The notes under the pieces were generated by a model, which searched no databases, was not told where the DNA came from, and saw only the letters and a program-made list of their open reading frames with translations. This document shows positions 1 through 7,575 of a DNA stretch of 64,000 nt, in pieces; positions within the stretch are counted from its first letter, which is position 1; each line of letters starts with the position of its first letter. This DNA is from an uncultured Dyadobacter sp. (GTDB lineage: Bacteria; Bacteroidota; Bacteroidia; Cytophagales; Spirosomataceae): assembly GCF_946482605.1 (NCBI RefSeq), contig NZ_CAMLSE010000017.1, forward strand, positions 127,094-191,093, in the 5' to 3' direction. The position numbers and the translations under genes were made by a program.

Positions 1-1215
1 GGCCTAATTTCGGGGATTATCGTTTTCGTTGTTTGCATTACGGGCTGCGTCTGGGTTTTCAACGAGGAGATCACAGCGATGCTCGAACCCGAAACGCGCA
101 TCGCGCGTCAGAACAAGCCGGTGATCATGCCTTCGCAGCTGATGCAGATCGCGAAAGCCAAGTATCCCGGGATGAAGGTTTCCTACGCGACCTACCAGCA
201 GGGCAGAGCGATATACCTGGGGCTCGGGGAGCGCCGCGGACCAAGCGCGACCATCAAAGTAAATCCCTACACGGGTGATGTGGTTGGCAAAAAGATCCAC
301 AAGAAAGGCGAAACCGACTTTTTCCGATGGGTACTCAACGGGCACAGGTTCCTGTGGATGCCATTTGAAATCGGCCGGCCCGTCGTGAACTACGGTACGC
401 TTGTATTTGTGGTGCTGCTCATTACCGGGCTGGTTTGGTGGTATCCCAAGAAATGGAGTAAAAGCACCGTCGACAAAAGCTTCAAGATCAAATGGAATGG
501 CTCTTTCAAGCGGGTCAACCTGGACCTTCACAATGTGCTTGGTTTTTACTCACTCCTTTTCCTGCTCGCCATCGCCCTCACCGGCATGGTGTACGGCATC
601 AAATGGTATAGCGAAGGGCTCTATTGGGTAACGTCCGGTGGTGACTCGCTCCCCGGCCGCGAACGGGAGATGGGTTCGGATTCGCTGATGGCGGGTAAGT
701 TCTTCTCGCCGGAGCAGGCGATCGACAAAGCCTGGAACAAGGTGATTACCCGGCACCCGAAGTCGCAGGGATTCTATTACTCCTTTCCGGACAGCAGGAA
801 AGCGTCTTCACCCATTTTTGTGACGGTTTACCCGAATAGCGGGCAGTTTTACAACAATATCGGCTACACATTCGACCAGCATACGCTGAAAGAACTGCCC
901 CGCGGCAAAGTCTATGGCGAGCGATTCGATCAGGCCGGGTTCGGTACGAAGCTCAGGAAGATGAATTACGATATCCACGTGGGCAGTATCCTGGGCTTTC
1001 CGGGGAAGGTGCTCGCGTTCCTGGCCAGCCTGATCGGCGCGAGTCTGCCAGTGACGGGCTTTCTGGTCTGGTGGGGACGTAAAGAATTTGGTAAAAAGAA
1101 AGGACAGAAAGGAAACGGCAGGAAATCGGTTGCTAAAACGACACCGGTCGCGGCAGCTTCCAGACCGAGGTTTCAACCATCGGCGGCTAAAAAAGCACCG
1201 GTTACGGAACAATAG
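1..1215 (+). CDS. PepSY-associated transmembrane protein (5' end outside window)
   Basis: The frame is open from the first base, so the true start lies upstream; 404 residues are visible. It begins inside a first membrane helix (residues about 1-20, ending VWVFNEEI). A PepSY-like periplasmic part follows, then further helices near residues 130-148 (ending VWWYPKKW), 179-198 and close to the C-terminus (ending TGFLVWWGRKEF). Histidines sit next to membrane segments in DLHNVLGF and DIHVGSILGF. The tail is rich in Lys and Ala. Bacteroidota proteins of this architecture (PF03929 type) usually lie beside siderophore or haem TonB receptors and are thought to help ferric-siderophore reduction or uptake. 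No receptor is visible here, so that role rests on the family. The AraC gene downstream, 59 bp away on the same strand, may be its regulator. Confidence 0.85.
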   Translation, partial: GLISGIIVFVVCITGCVWVFNEEITAMLEPETRIARQNKPVIMPSQLMQIAKAKYPGMKVSYATYQQGRAIYLGLGERRGPSATIKVNPYTGDVVGKKIHKKGETDFFRWVLNGHRFLWMPFEIGRPVVNYGTLVFVVLLITGLVWWYPKKWSKSTVDKSFKIKWNGSFKRVNLDLHNVLGFYSLLFLLAIALTGMVYGIKWYSEGLYWVTSGGDSLPGREREMGSDSLMAGKFFSPEQAIDKAWNKVITRHPKSQGFYYSFPDSRKASSPIFVTVYPNSGQFYNNIGYTFDQHTLKELPRGKVYGERFDQAGFGTKLRKMNYDIHVGSILGFPGKVLAFLASLIGASLPVTGFLVWWGRKEFGKKKGQKGNGRKSVAKTTPVAAASRPRFQPSAAKKAPVTEQ

Positions 1216-1274
1216 CGGTCCGGGGATTGTCGATAATAGAGGCGGAGTGAATGCGCCGGGAATGGGGAAGAGCT

Positions 1275-2153
1275 ATGGATTATAAAAGTACCAGATCAAA
1301 ACAGGAACAACAGCTTGAAATGCGGGCGAAAGATTTTCCCCTGCACGACATGGGGGATGCCTTTTTCGCGATGGCTACGATCGAAAATGGCGATGAACAT
1401 TTTTTTAACGGTGTTCATCGCCACGATTTTTATGAGGTGTTGTGGTTTACCCAGGTCAAACCCAGGCAATCGCATTATATCGATTTCAATAAATACCCGA
1501 TCACGGGCAACCAGGTGTTCCTGCTGCTGCCCGACCAGGTGCACAGCATGGACCAGCGTGATAAATGCGGGTTTTTGATGGCCCTTTCAAAAGATTTTTT
1601 TGAGCGACTCATCGGCAATGACATCTTTAAGCTTTTCCAATACTCCACCAGTTTTTCGGTCACAATCCCAGATTGCCGCATTGCCATCCTGAATACGCTC
1701 ATGGAGCTTATCCGGATCGAGTATACCGAAGCGCAGCGGCCTGCCATCCTCGAATCCTATCTGCGAAGCTGGTTCCTGCATTGTATCGAACTACAAAAGG
1801 AAGCTGGCAATGTATCACCTCGCGACCCGCGCATGCAGATGCTGATCGAATCCATCGAAACGAACTATCGCAGGCAGCGCAGGGCGGATTTTTATGCCAA
1901 TGAACTCTCTCTGAGTGCCAAGCGCCTCAATGAGCTCACGCGGGAATCTTTTGGCAAAACCATCAGCCAGATGATCAACGACCGCCTTGTACTGGAAGCC
2001 AAACGTGAAATCGGCTACGTCGGTAAGCCCATCAAAGAAATCAGCTACGAGCTCGGCTTCTCAGAACCCGCATACTTCACCCGCTTCTTCGGCAAACAAA
2101 CCGGCTACGCGCCGGAGGATTTTAGGAGGCGTATGGAGGCGTTGTATGAATGA
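1275..2153 (+). CDS. AraC family transcriptional regulator
   Basis: A 292-residue protein with a cupin-like N-terminal sensor half (about residues 20-120, with the HRHDFYEVLW-type motif typical of AraC sensors) and a C-terminal double helix-turn-helix (about 190-290). The second HTH contains IKEISYELGFSEPAYFTRFF, the signature of the family. I start it at 1275 (MDYKSTRSK) because GGGAAGAG lies just upstream; an in-frame ATG at 1251 would add eight residues. It probably responds to a small molecule and controls neighbouring transport genes such as the PepSY gene; that target is inference. Its stop codon lies directly against a TGAN repeat array. Confidence 0.88.
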   Translation: MDYKSTRSKQEQQLEMRAKDFPLHDMGDAFFAMATIENGDEHFFNGVHRHDFYEVLWFTQVKPRQSHYIDFNKYPITGNQVFLLLPDQVHSMDQRDKCGFLMALSKDFFERLIGNDIFKLFQYSTSFSVTIPDCRIAILNTLMELIRIEYTEAQRPAILESYLRSWFLHCIELQKEAGNVSPRDPRMQMLIESIETNYRRQRRADFYANELSLSAKRLNELTRESFGKTISQMINDRLVLEAKREIGYVGKPIKEISYELGFSEPAYFTRFFGKQTGYAPEDFRRRMEALYE

Positions 2154-2369
2154 ACTGTCGTGGAACGGGGAGTGAATGAGTGAATGAGTGATTGAGTGAT
2201 TGAGTGATTGAGTGAATGAGTGAATTTTGAATGACTGAATGATTGAATGAGTGAACCGTCGTGGAACGGGGAGTGATTGAGTGAACCGCCGTGGAACGGG
2301 GAGTGCATGAGTGCATGAGTGAATTTTGAATGAGTGACCGGGAACGGGGAATGAATTTCGAATAACTGA
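2154..2369 (+). repeat. TGAN tetranucleotide repeat array, left arm of locus A
   Basis: Immediately after the AraC stop codon comes a tract built from TGAA, TGAG, TGAT and TGAC units, mostly seen as GAGTGAAT or GAGTGATT. It is broken by a tag, GTGGAACGGGG, which recurs near 2160, 2252 and 2290. Because the period is four, TGA occurs in all three frames of the plus strand. The opposite strand is nearly stop-free and so yields spurious His/Ser/Thr-rich ORFs. The right arm at 2705-2801 is the same repeat in opposite orientation. I see no gene here. Confidence 0.85.
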
Positions 2370-2456
2370 ATGGGTCGTTTAGCGTAGTGGTGACCATTAC
2401 CTGTAAAGCGTGCGGGAGCGACGCTGATTCCAAATAGATTGCGGATAGTTGAAGGA

Positions 2457-2648
2457 GGCTTGCAGGAGTCGGAGCTTCGGAGAAGCTTCCTGTTTGTAGC
2501 ACATCAGATAGATAAATTGTCCGGGCTCCACCGGAGCCTCCTCCACGTGTGGGCGTTACCAAACATCGCGAATATCAGGAGGCTCCGATGGAGCCGGGGT
2601 GACGGGAATGGGATGTCTTTCCTATTAACAGGGGGCTTCTCCGAAGCC
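2457..2648. repeat. Cluster of REP-like short palindromes
   Basis: Three 15-nt palindromes with 6-bp stems lie at 2524-2538 (GGCTCCACCGGAGCC), 2581-2595 (GGCTCCGATGGAGCC) and 2634-2648 (GGCTTCTCCGAAGCC), spaced 53-57 bp apart. An imperfect relative at 2471-2490 is followed by CTGTTTGTAG, a motif I associate with interspersed repeats common in Bacteroidota genomes. Together with the flanking TGAN arrays they fill the gap between two convergent genes. No coding capacity is credible. Confidence 0.65.
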
Positions 2649-2704
2649 GGTTTTCAAACCGACCAATACATTTCCTGCGGCTCATCGCTCCGGTGACCCG
2701 GTCA

Positions 2705-2801
2705 GACATTCAATCATTCAGTCCCCGTTCCACGGCGGTTCACTCATTCACTCATTCAATCATTCAGTCATTCAAAATTCAAAATTCACTCATTCAAAAT
2801 T
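2705..2801 (-). repeat. TGAN repeat array, right arm of locus A (inverted)
   Basis: The tract reads ATTCACTC and CATTCAAT on the plus strand, the complement of the left arm, and carries the complementary tag CCCCGTTCCACGGCGG. Read on the minus strand it is again a TGAN array. It abuts the 3' end of the ABC transporter gene, whose last codons (Asn-Phe-Glu-stop) are supplied by the repeat itself. The two arms could pair in a transcript that crosses the gap. Confidence 0.8.
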
Positions 2802-4547
2802 GCCCACGCGCCTCTCGCCGACCTGCTGCCGCCACATCGAATAGTAGAGGCCTTTCTGTTCGAGGAGGTCGTTGTGCGACCCGGATTCGGAGATCCTGCC
2901 TTTTTCGAGGACGTAAATGACGTCCGCATGCATGATCGTGGAGAGGCGGTGGGCGATGAGGATCGTCATTTGCTGCCGGTTTGCCGAAATGTCGCGGATC
3001 GTAACGGTGATCTCTTCTTCCGTGAGTGAGTCGAGGGCTGAGGTCGCCTCGTCGAAAATCAGGAGCTGTGGTTGTCGGAGCAATGCGCGGGCGATGGAAA
3101 GGCGCTGCTTTTCCCCACCTGAAAGTTTCATGCCGTTTTCACCCAGGATCGTGTCCAGTCCGTGAGAAGCTTTCGCAACGAGCCCCAATGCCGATGCTTT
3201 GCGCAATGCCTCCGTCAGCTCATCATCCGTCGCGGCGGGCTTTACAAGTAGCAGGTTGTCGCGGATCGTGCCTGCGTACAGCTGCGTATCCTGCGTCACA
3301 AAGCCGATCTGCCGTCGCAATGGGTTGTAGCGGATCTGGGTGGCAGGGGTTTCATTAAAATAAATTTCCCCGCTCACAGGCGTATACAGGCCTACGAGTA
3401 ACTTGACGAGCGTGGATTTGCCCGAGCCAGACGGACCGGCAAACGCGATCGTTTGCCCGATCTGAACCTGAAAGGAAATGCCGTCGATGGCATTGTATCC
3501 CGCTGTTTTATGCCGGAAAACGATGTTGTTGAAACGCAGGCTTTCCAGCTTTCCAACCTCAATGGAGTTTTCGGGTCGCTTTTCGACCGGTTTTTGCATT
3601 AAGGCGTCGAAGGTTTTCAGTGAAGCGTCGGCTTCCCGGTACAGGATGATCATATTACCAAGTTCCTGCAAGGGCGTGAAAATCGCCGTCGAGATAAATT
3701 GCATTGCGATGAGCTCTCCGGTACTCAGGACTTTGCGGAAAATCAGCCATAGCAGTATAAAGAGTATCGATTGTTTCAGGAGGTTCAGCATATTGCCTTG
3801 CAGGAACGAGAGCATACTGACCTTTCGCGCTTTCTGCATTTCCAGGTCGAAAATCCCGGCTGTCAAACCGTTTAGGCGCCGGATCTCAGCGAACGTCAGC
3901 CCCAGGCTTTTGACGAGCTCGATGTTCCGCAGGCTTTCGGTGATCACGCCCGCCTGCCGGTCGGTTTGCCGGTTGATCGACCGTTGAATGCCTTTGATGC
4001 GTTTGGAAACCAGGCCCGTAAGCGATCCCAGCAGCACCACACCGACGAAGAACACCGGCACCAGCAGCCAATTGCGATTGATGCTGTACCAAACCAGAAA
4101 ACCGACACCCACCAGAGAGGAAAACAGGACATTGATAAAGGAATTGATAAACCGTTCGGCATCCGTCTTCACTTTTTGCAGCACCGAAAGTGTTGTTCCG
4201 CTGCGGCTCTCCTCGAACTCCTGGAACGACAGCCGTAACGTCTGTTTCAGGCCGTCGTTGAAAATGAACATCCCGAACCGCGCGACAGCCTTGCGCATTA
4301 TATAGTCCTGCCCGGCTTTGCACAAGCGCGCCAGTACGGCGATACCCGATGCGAGCAGCAGCCATTTGAGCACACCGTGGATCAATTCCTGCTCCGCAAG
4401 CTGCTGCCGGTTCACCCCGTACTGATCAATGATCTTCCCAAAAATCACCGGATCGATCAGCGTCAGCAGCTGCGACGCTCCCGCCAGAACCAATGCCAGG
4501 GCGATGAGCGGGTAGTGGGGGCGGAGGTATTTGAGGAGTAGGCGCAT
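2790..4547 (-). CDS. ABC transporter, fused permease and ATPase (exporter type)
   Basis: A 585-residue half-transporter with six predicted membrane helices (residues about 1-310) followed by a nucleotide-binding domain. Walker A is GPSGSGKST at 371-379, the signature is LSGGEKQR at 475-482, and Walker B LLIFDEATSALD follows directly. This is the ABCB/MsbA-like layout, which works as a homodimer or paired with another half-transporter to export lipids, peptides or drugs. The substrate cannot be read from the sequence. It appears monocistronic. The C-terminal NFE and the TGA stop come from the adjoining repeat array, so the last few residues may not be ancestral. Confidence 0.92.
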   Translation of the reverse strand: MRLLLKYLRPHYPLIALALVLAGASQLLTLIDPVIFGKIIDQYGVNRQQLAEQELIHGVLKWLLLASGIAVLARLCKAGQDYIMRKAVARFGMFIFNDGLKQTLRLSFQEFEESRSGTTLSVLQKVKTDAERFINSFINVLFSSLVGVGFLVWYSINRNWLLVPVFFVGVVLLGSLTGLVSKRIKGIQRSINRQTDRQAGVITESLRNIELVKSLGLTFAEIRRLNGLTAGIFDLEMQKARKVSMLSFLQGNMLNLLKQSILFILLWLIFRKVLSTGELIAMQFISTAIFTPLQELGNMIILYREADASLKTFDALMQKPVEKRPENSIEVGKLESLRFNNIVFRHKTAGYNAIDGISFQVQIGQTIAFAGPSGSGKSTLVKLLVGLYTPVSGEIYFNETPATQIRYNPLRRQIGFVTQDTQLYAGTIRDNLLLVKPAATDDELTEALRKASALGLVAKASHGLDTILGENGMKLSGGEKQRLSIARALLRQPQLLIFDEATSALDSLTEEEITVTIRDISANRQQMTILIAHRLSTIMHADVIYVLEKGRISESGSHNDLLEQKGLYYSMWRQQVGERRVGNFE

Positions 4548-4685
4548 AGCTGGGCACTTTTGGTGTGGGTGTAAGATAACTGACTAGTGTATCTGGGGAA
4601 ATGAACAGGCGATGGAGGAGGTACTTCGCTGAAAATGTGTAGTCCTATGTAAATGAGTGTGTATTAACATTTGCAAATAAAACGC

Positions 4686-4757
4686 TACCTTCGTGTCGTC
4701 ATTTCCCAAAGGGAAAAGGACCTGGTGGGCCGCATTACCGTAATTGCGGCATTTTTT
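4686..4757 (+). terminator. Orphan intrinsic terminator with upstream hairpin; possible small RNA
   Basis: GCCGCA at 4729-4734 pairs with TGCGGC at 4745-4750 and is followed by six T (4752-4757), a good plus-strand terminator. A second perfect hairpin, TTTCCC-AAA-GGGAAA, lies at 4702-4716, and TACCTTCG at 4686-4693 resembles the TAnnTTTG -7 box with one mismatch, though no well-spaced -33 box is seen. Both flanking genes run on the minus strand, so no plus-strand CDS uses this terminator. A short transcript of about 60 nt is possible. The terminator is well supported; the RNA is a guess. Confidence 0.45.
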
Positions 4758-5275
4758 ATGTCTTCTGGCCGAGGTACCATTGATACCGCTTTCCAAAATA
4801 CTCCTCATTTCTTTTGCCGTCGATGTGAAAACTGGTGATCACCAGATAGTCGGGGGTGATGCGTTCCATGATGACCAGGAAGTTTTCAGCTTTAAACCAG
4901 TAATAGTCTCGTAGTGTGCCATTGTGTTCCGGATATTGGAAGCAAAGAACGTCTTCCTCATCACGATTTTCCAGAATACATCTAATCCAATGAATTTTGT
5001 TTGCGCGGTGCCGGTCGAATGTCCTCTGTTGAGAGCTGGCTTTCCGGGTTATCAAATGGACGAATGTTTCGGGATATCCCTCGAAGCCAGGTATCGCGGA
5101 CGATTTAAGAATAACCTTTACTTTGAGGCCATTGATTTGAAAGTTTGAGGCCATTGATTTGAAAGGGGGTGTCAATGAAGTCGCGTTTAAATTCTGCGAA
5201 CAAAAGGTCGAGCTGTGCACTGGTGGGATCCAGACCAAGATTATGAATTAAATCACTCAGCTCACACAAATCCAT
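4756..5275 (-). pseudogene. Nuclease/toxin-like protein, frameshifted by a 22-bp tandem duplication
   Basis: Reading from the ATG at 5275 gives MDLCELSDLIHNLG...FIDTPFQINGLK, after which a perfect 22-bp tandem repeat (5122-5143 and 5144-5165) shifts the frame into stops. Removing one copy restores a smooth 165-residue protein that continues KVKVILKSSAIPGF, then FDRHRANKIHWIRCIL and RDYYWFKAENFLVIME. The repaired protein resembles small phage/toxin-type nucleases of the barnase-EndoU-ColicinE5/D-RelE-like (PBECR) group, with a conserved RHRxxKIHWI segment. That family call is tentative. The gene starts 2 bp after the DUF3800 stop, so the two form an operon. In the present sequence translation could restart only from a cryptic 5' end at 5238. 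The area is AT-rich relative to its neighbours, which suggests transfer. Confidence 0.7.
5122..5165. repeat. Perfect 22-bp tandem duplication inside a coding region
   Basis: Two identical 22-bp copies (TTTGAGGCCATTGATTTGAA plus AG, plus-strand sense) lie head to tail. The unit length is not a multiple of three, so gain or loss of one copy switches the reading frame of the nuclease-like gene. Slipped-strand or RecA-independent recombination could delete a copy and restore the gene. Confidence 0.95.
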
Positions 5276-5277
5276 GC

Positions 5278-5916
5278 CTATTGGTCCTTGGGCTGATGGT
5301 CAAAAATATTGAACTTGGTTTCCCAGGGAGCGGTGCCTTCGTGCAGGTAAAAGCCCGAACACTTTTCGAGATATTGAATAAACTCCATTTTTGCCGCGTT
5401 AGCTTCAAGTTCATTCCTCTCTACACGTGCTTTATAGGTAATTGCACCAATAAAGAGATCGGTTAATTGAAAGAACAGATTTTCATGCGAGCGCAAGTGC
5501 TGAAAATGGACAAACGGGGATTTGCCTTTATGGTAGTTATTGAAAACCTCTGTCATCTTTTGAAGTTTTTGTTTCCCCCTGGTATCCTTGATGTCGATAA
5601 AGATCCTGTATTTAAGCTCGATAGGATTTGGACGGAGTAGGTAATAGGCCATTTTGTAATAAAAATTATCATGTGACCCCTGATTGAAATCCTGGTTGTT
5701 CAACCGGTTCTTGTATTTGACCAGAACGCATCGAAATTCCAGCGGCGTATGAAAGAAAAAGTCGACCAGCTCTTTGTAAAGCCCGAGCCGCGACTTGGAA
5801 AATTTATTCCATTTGATCTCAGCCATCGTATAGTGAGCTCTTTTGATATTTTCAAATTGTAGGTAAAGTTCGCGGTAGGCGATGTGCGGAACCTTGATGT
5901 ATCCGATACACATCAC
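5278..5916 (-). CDS. DUF3800 domain protein with N-terminus lacking a normal start codon
   Basis: DUF3800 proteins are predicted RNase H-fold nucleases often found on mobile or defence-type islands. The body is intact: EIKWNKFSKSRLGLYKEL, SHDNFYYKMAYYLL, FIDIKDTRGKQKL and FQLTDLFIGAITYKARVE are typical segments. The conserved N-terminal strand with its acidic motif (EYNLFVDESCH) is also encoded in frame, extending to about 5973, but no ATG, GTG or TTG precedes it before an in-frame stop. The codon just before GAG TAC AAT is AGG (5971-5973), which could be a mutated ATG. The first usable start is GTG at 5916; it yields 212 residues and removes the DES motif. Either the gene is dead or it uses a non-canonical start. 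It is operonic with the nuclease-like gene downstream. Confidence 0.75.
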   Translation of the reverse strand: MMCIGYIKVPHIAYRELYLQFENIKRAHYTMAEIKWNKFSKSRLGLYKELVDFFFHTPLEFRCVLVKYKNRLNNQDFNQGSHDNFYYKMAYYLLRPNPIELKYRIFIDIKDTRGKQKLQKMTEVFNNYHKGKSPFVHFQHLRSHENLFFQLTDLFIGAITYKARVERNELEANAAKMEFIQYLEKCSGFYLHEGTAPWETKFNIFDHQPKDQ

Positions 5917-6078
5917 CGAAATTTGATCATGTTCAAGGTGGCAACTTTCGTCTACAAATAGATTGTACTCCCTACTGCTACTTGCGTCATTTCGATGTTT
6001 ACTATCTCTGGCAATATCTTAATTTTCAGGTAAAATCCAATTTCCGAATCCCTGGTGGCTTACAGACCTTGCATAAAC

Positions 6079-6594
6079 CTACCTCAGCCCAAAATCATAC
6101 CGCTTATCGACAATCCTCCTCAAAATTCCGATCTGTCCGCAGTGGTACATCGTGTGTTTGACATTCCAGTCTATGGCTTCGAATTTGGTTTTGGCGATGG
6201 GATGCGGAGTAGGGGTTGGTTCCAGCGCGCTTTGAAGCTCTACAATATTAAGGGTCGCGAGGATCTCCAGTGACTTTTGCTGAATGGTTTTGAGGTCGGC
6301 CAGCAGTTGCGGCGGGTTGAATTTTCCAACAGACTGTTCGGCGAAGGAGATCGTGAACAGGTCGCTGTATTCCTTGATGGGCATTTGGCGGAGGATGTCC
6401 ATCTGATGCCCCCGGATAACCATGATGGAGTGGAAGTAATGGCTGACGATCAGATGTCCGACCTGCCAGGCAATGCTCGTTTCAATGGTGTCCGGGATGA
6501 TTTCCCATTTTTCGAATGGGATCGTTTCTACCAGTTTGTTGGTCCATTCGTAAGCGTTGGCATTTTGATGGATAAGGAGTTCGAGTTCGGTCAT
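6079..6594 (-). CDS. DinB family protein
   Basis: A 171-residue four-helix-bundle protein of the DinB/YfiT-like group. Candidate metal-binding histidines lie in the GHLIVSHYFHS segment and in VKHTMYHCGQIG near the C-terminus. Members bind a divalent metal; a few are thiol-dependent transferases, and most are uncharacterised. The start at 6594 (MTELELLIHQ) fits the family length. Longer in-frame extensions run into the divergent promoter region and are unlikely. It is divergent from the unknown gene at 6700 with a gap of 105 bp. Confidence 0.82.
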   Translation of the reverse strand: MTELELLIHQNANAYEWTNKLVETIPFEKWEIIPDTIETSIAWQVGHLIVSHYFHSIMVIRGHQMDILRQMPIKEYSDLFTISFAEQSVGKFNPPQLLADLKTIQQKSLEILATLNIVELQSALEPTPTPHPIAKTKFEAIDWNVKHTMYHCGQIGILRRIVDKRYDFGLR

Positions 6595-6651
6595 ACAATG
6601 AAGATAAAAACGTTGAATTGGTCGTGCAGGGCTAAAAATAGCAGATGCGGC

Positions 6652-6680
6652 TTGCATTGCGCGTAAATTGTCTATTTTTG
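6652..6680 (+). promoter_or_regulatory. Bacteroidota-type promoter for the gene at 6700
   Basis: TTGC at 6652-6655 and an exact TAnnTTTG box (TATTTTTG, 6673-6680) are separated by 18 bp. The box ends 19 bp before the ATG at 6700, which supports that start. Confidence 0.55.
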
Positions 6681-6699
6681 GGCACATCTCAAGCGGATT

Positions 6700-7362
6700 A
6701 TGAAAGCAGCACATTTGGATGGCGGGCATCGCGAGGACTTGCAGGATTTGCTGATTGCCGTTGGACAGGACTTCGGCATCCGGTTTGAGGAAGGGGAATT
6801 TGCGAACAGGATTACATTGGGCGAAGTCTGCGACTATGTGGCCGGGAGAATTCCGCTGGAAGACGATGGTTTCTGCACGACCCAAAGCGCTTTTTATAAA
6901 CTTCGCGCAGCCATTGCCGGTAACGGTTACGAAAGCATTGTTACTCCCCAAACCCCATTGGTGAATGTCCTTCCCCGCATTGACAGGATCTCCGGAGTCA
7001 GAAAACTGGAAGCGAGCCTCGCTTTAAAACTCCCTATTCTCCGCCCTCCGTTTATTGTCGAAGCAGGACTTTCGCTCACAATGTTGTTTCTGCTGATCGG
7101 GACGTTTGCAGCGTGGAAACTTTTTGCTCCATGGCTTTTTGTGAGTATGGTCGCCTATGGGTTAGCCTGGAAATTTGGAAAGGAAATGCAAATCGAAACC
7201 GTGGGCGACCTGGCCAGAACTTTGGCTGCGGACCATTATTTCAGGCTCAGGCGTGATCCCGCGACTATCAACCGAAAAGAATTCCGGGAAATCCTGATCA
7301 CGAAATTGAACCAGAATTATCCGCGGGAATCGGATCGGGTGACGGCGGATAGTCGCTTGTGA
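6700..7362 (+). CDS. Membrane protein with an acyl-carrier-like N-terminal segment, unknown function
   Basis: A 220-residue protein. Residues 10-55 (DLLIAVGQDFGIRFEEGEF...ITLGEVCDYVAGRI) resemble the second half of an acyl carrier protein (FGI..EE...ITLGDLCDYI), but no Asp-Ser-Leu phosphopantetheine site precedes it. Two membrane helices follow at about 125-165, then a basic C-terminal region. I do not recognise a characterised family. The carrier-like fold is inferred only from pattern similarity, and a regulatory or scaffolding role is equally possible. It appears monocistronic, driven by the promoter at 6652-6680. Confidence 0.6.
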   Translation: MKAAHLDGGHREDLQDLLIAVGQDFGIRFEEGEFANRITLGEVCDYVAGRIPLEDDGFCTTQSAFYKLRAAIAGNGYESIVTPQTPLVNVLPRIDRISGVRKLEASLALKLPILRPPFIVEAGLSLTMLFLLIGTFAAWKLFAPWLFVSMVAYGLAWKFGKEMQIETVGDLARTLAADHYFRLRRDPATINRKEFREILITKLNQNYPRESDRVTADSRL

Positions 7363-7510
7363 ACCGGGAATGAAAACCTTCCGTCTCCGGATATCGGGTT
7401 CAAAACCGTAACCTTCAGGACAGCGCAATGCATTTCTACCTAACCGTGCCGCCAGACTTCACTGCCTCGAAAAGCTAAACTGGATAATTTTCATGGAGAA
7501 TATCATTAAA

Positions 7511-7544
7511 TTGTAGAGGCCTTTCGCTTTTGCCGGTATCTTTC
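7511..7544 (+). promoter_or_regulatory. Probable promoter of the ECF sigma gene in locus 1
   Basis: TTG at 7511-7513 and TATCTTTC at 7537-7544 (one mismatch to TAnnTTTG) have a 23-bp spacer, within the Bacteroidota range. The box lies 31 bp before the GTG start of the sigma gene. Confidence 0.4.
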
Positions 7545-7575
7545 AGGGGAACATTTCATCAAGACCAGTTAATCC

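Noticed and set aside
2122..2562. Minus-strand frame of 146 codons rich in His, Ser, Thr and Phe
   Set aside because: It is the stop-free complement of the TGAN repeat array and shares only repeat-derived sequence with the other His/Ser-rich frames nearby.
2154..2801. Possible CRISPR array
   Set aside because: The repeats are tetranucleotide-based with no constant-length unique spacers, and no cas gene is present.
4584..4808. 74-codon minus-strand frame next to the nuclease-like gene
   Set aside because: It overlaps the nuclease-like gene's end and the terminator stem, and the sequence has no recognisable features.
7363..7575. Possible small RNA or gene in the gap before the ECF sigma gene
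   Set aside because: Apart from the promoter-like boxes at 7511-7544 I found no convincing stem-loop or reading frame.
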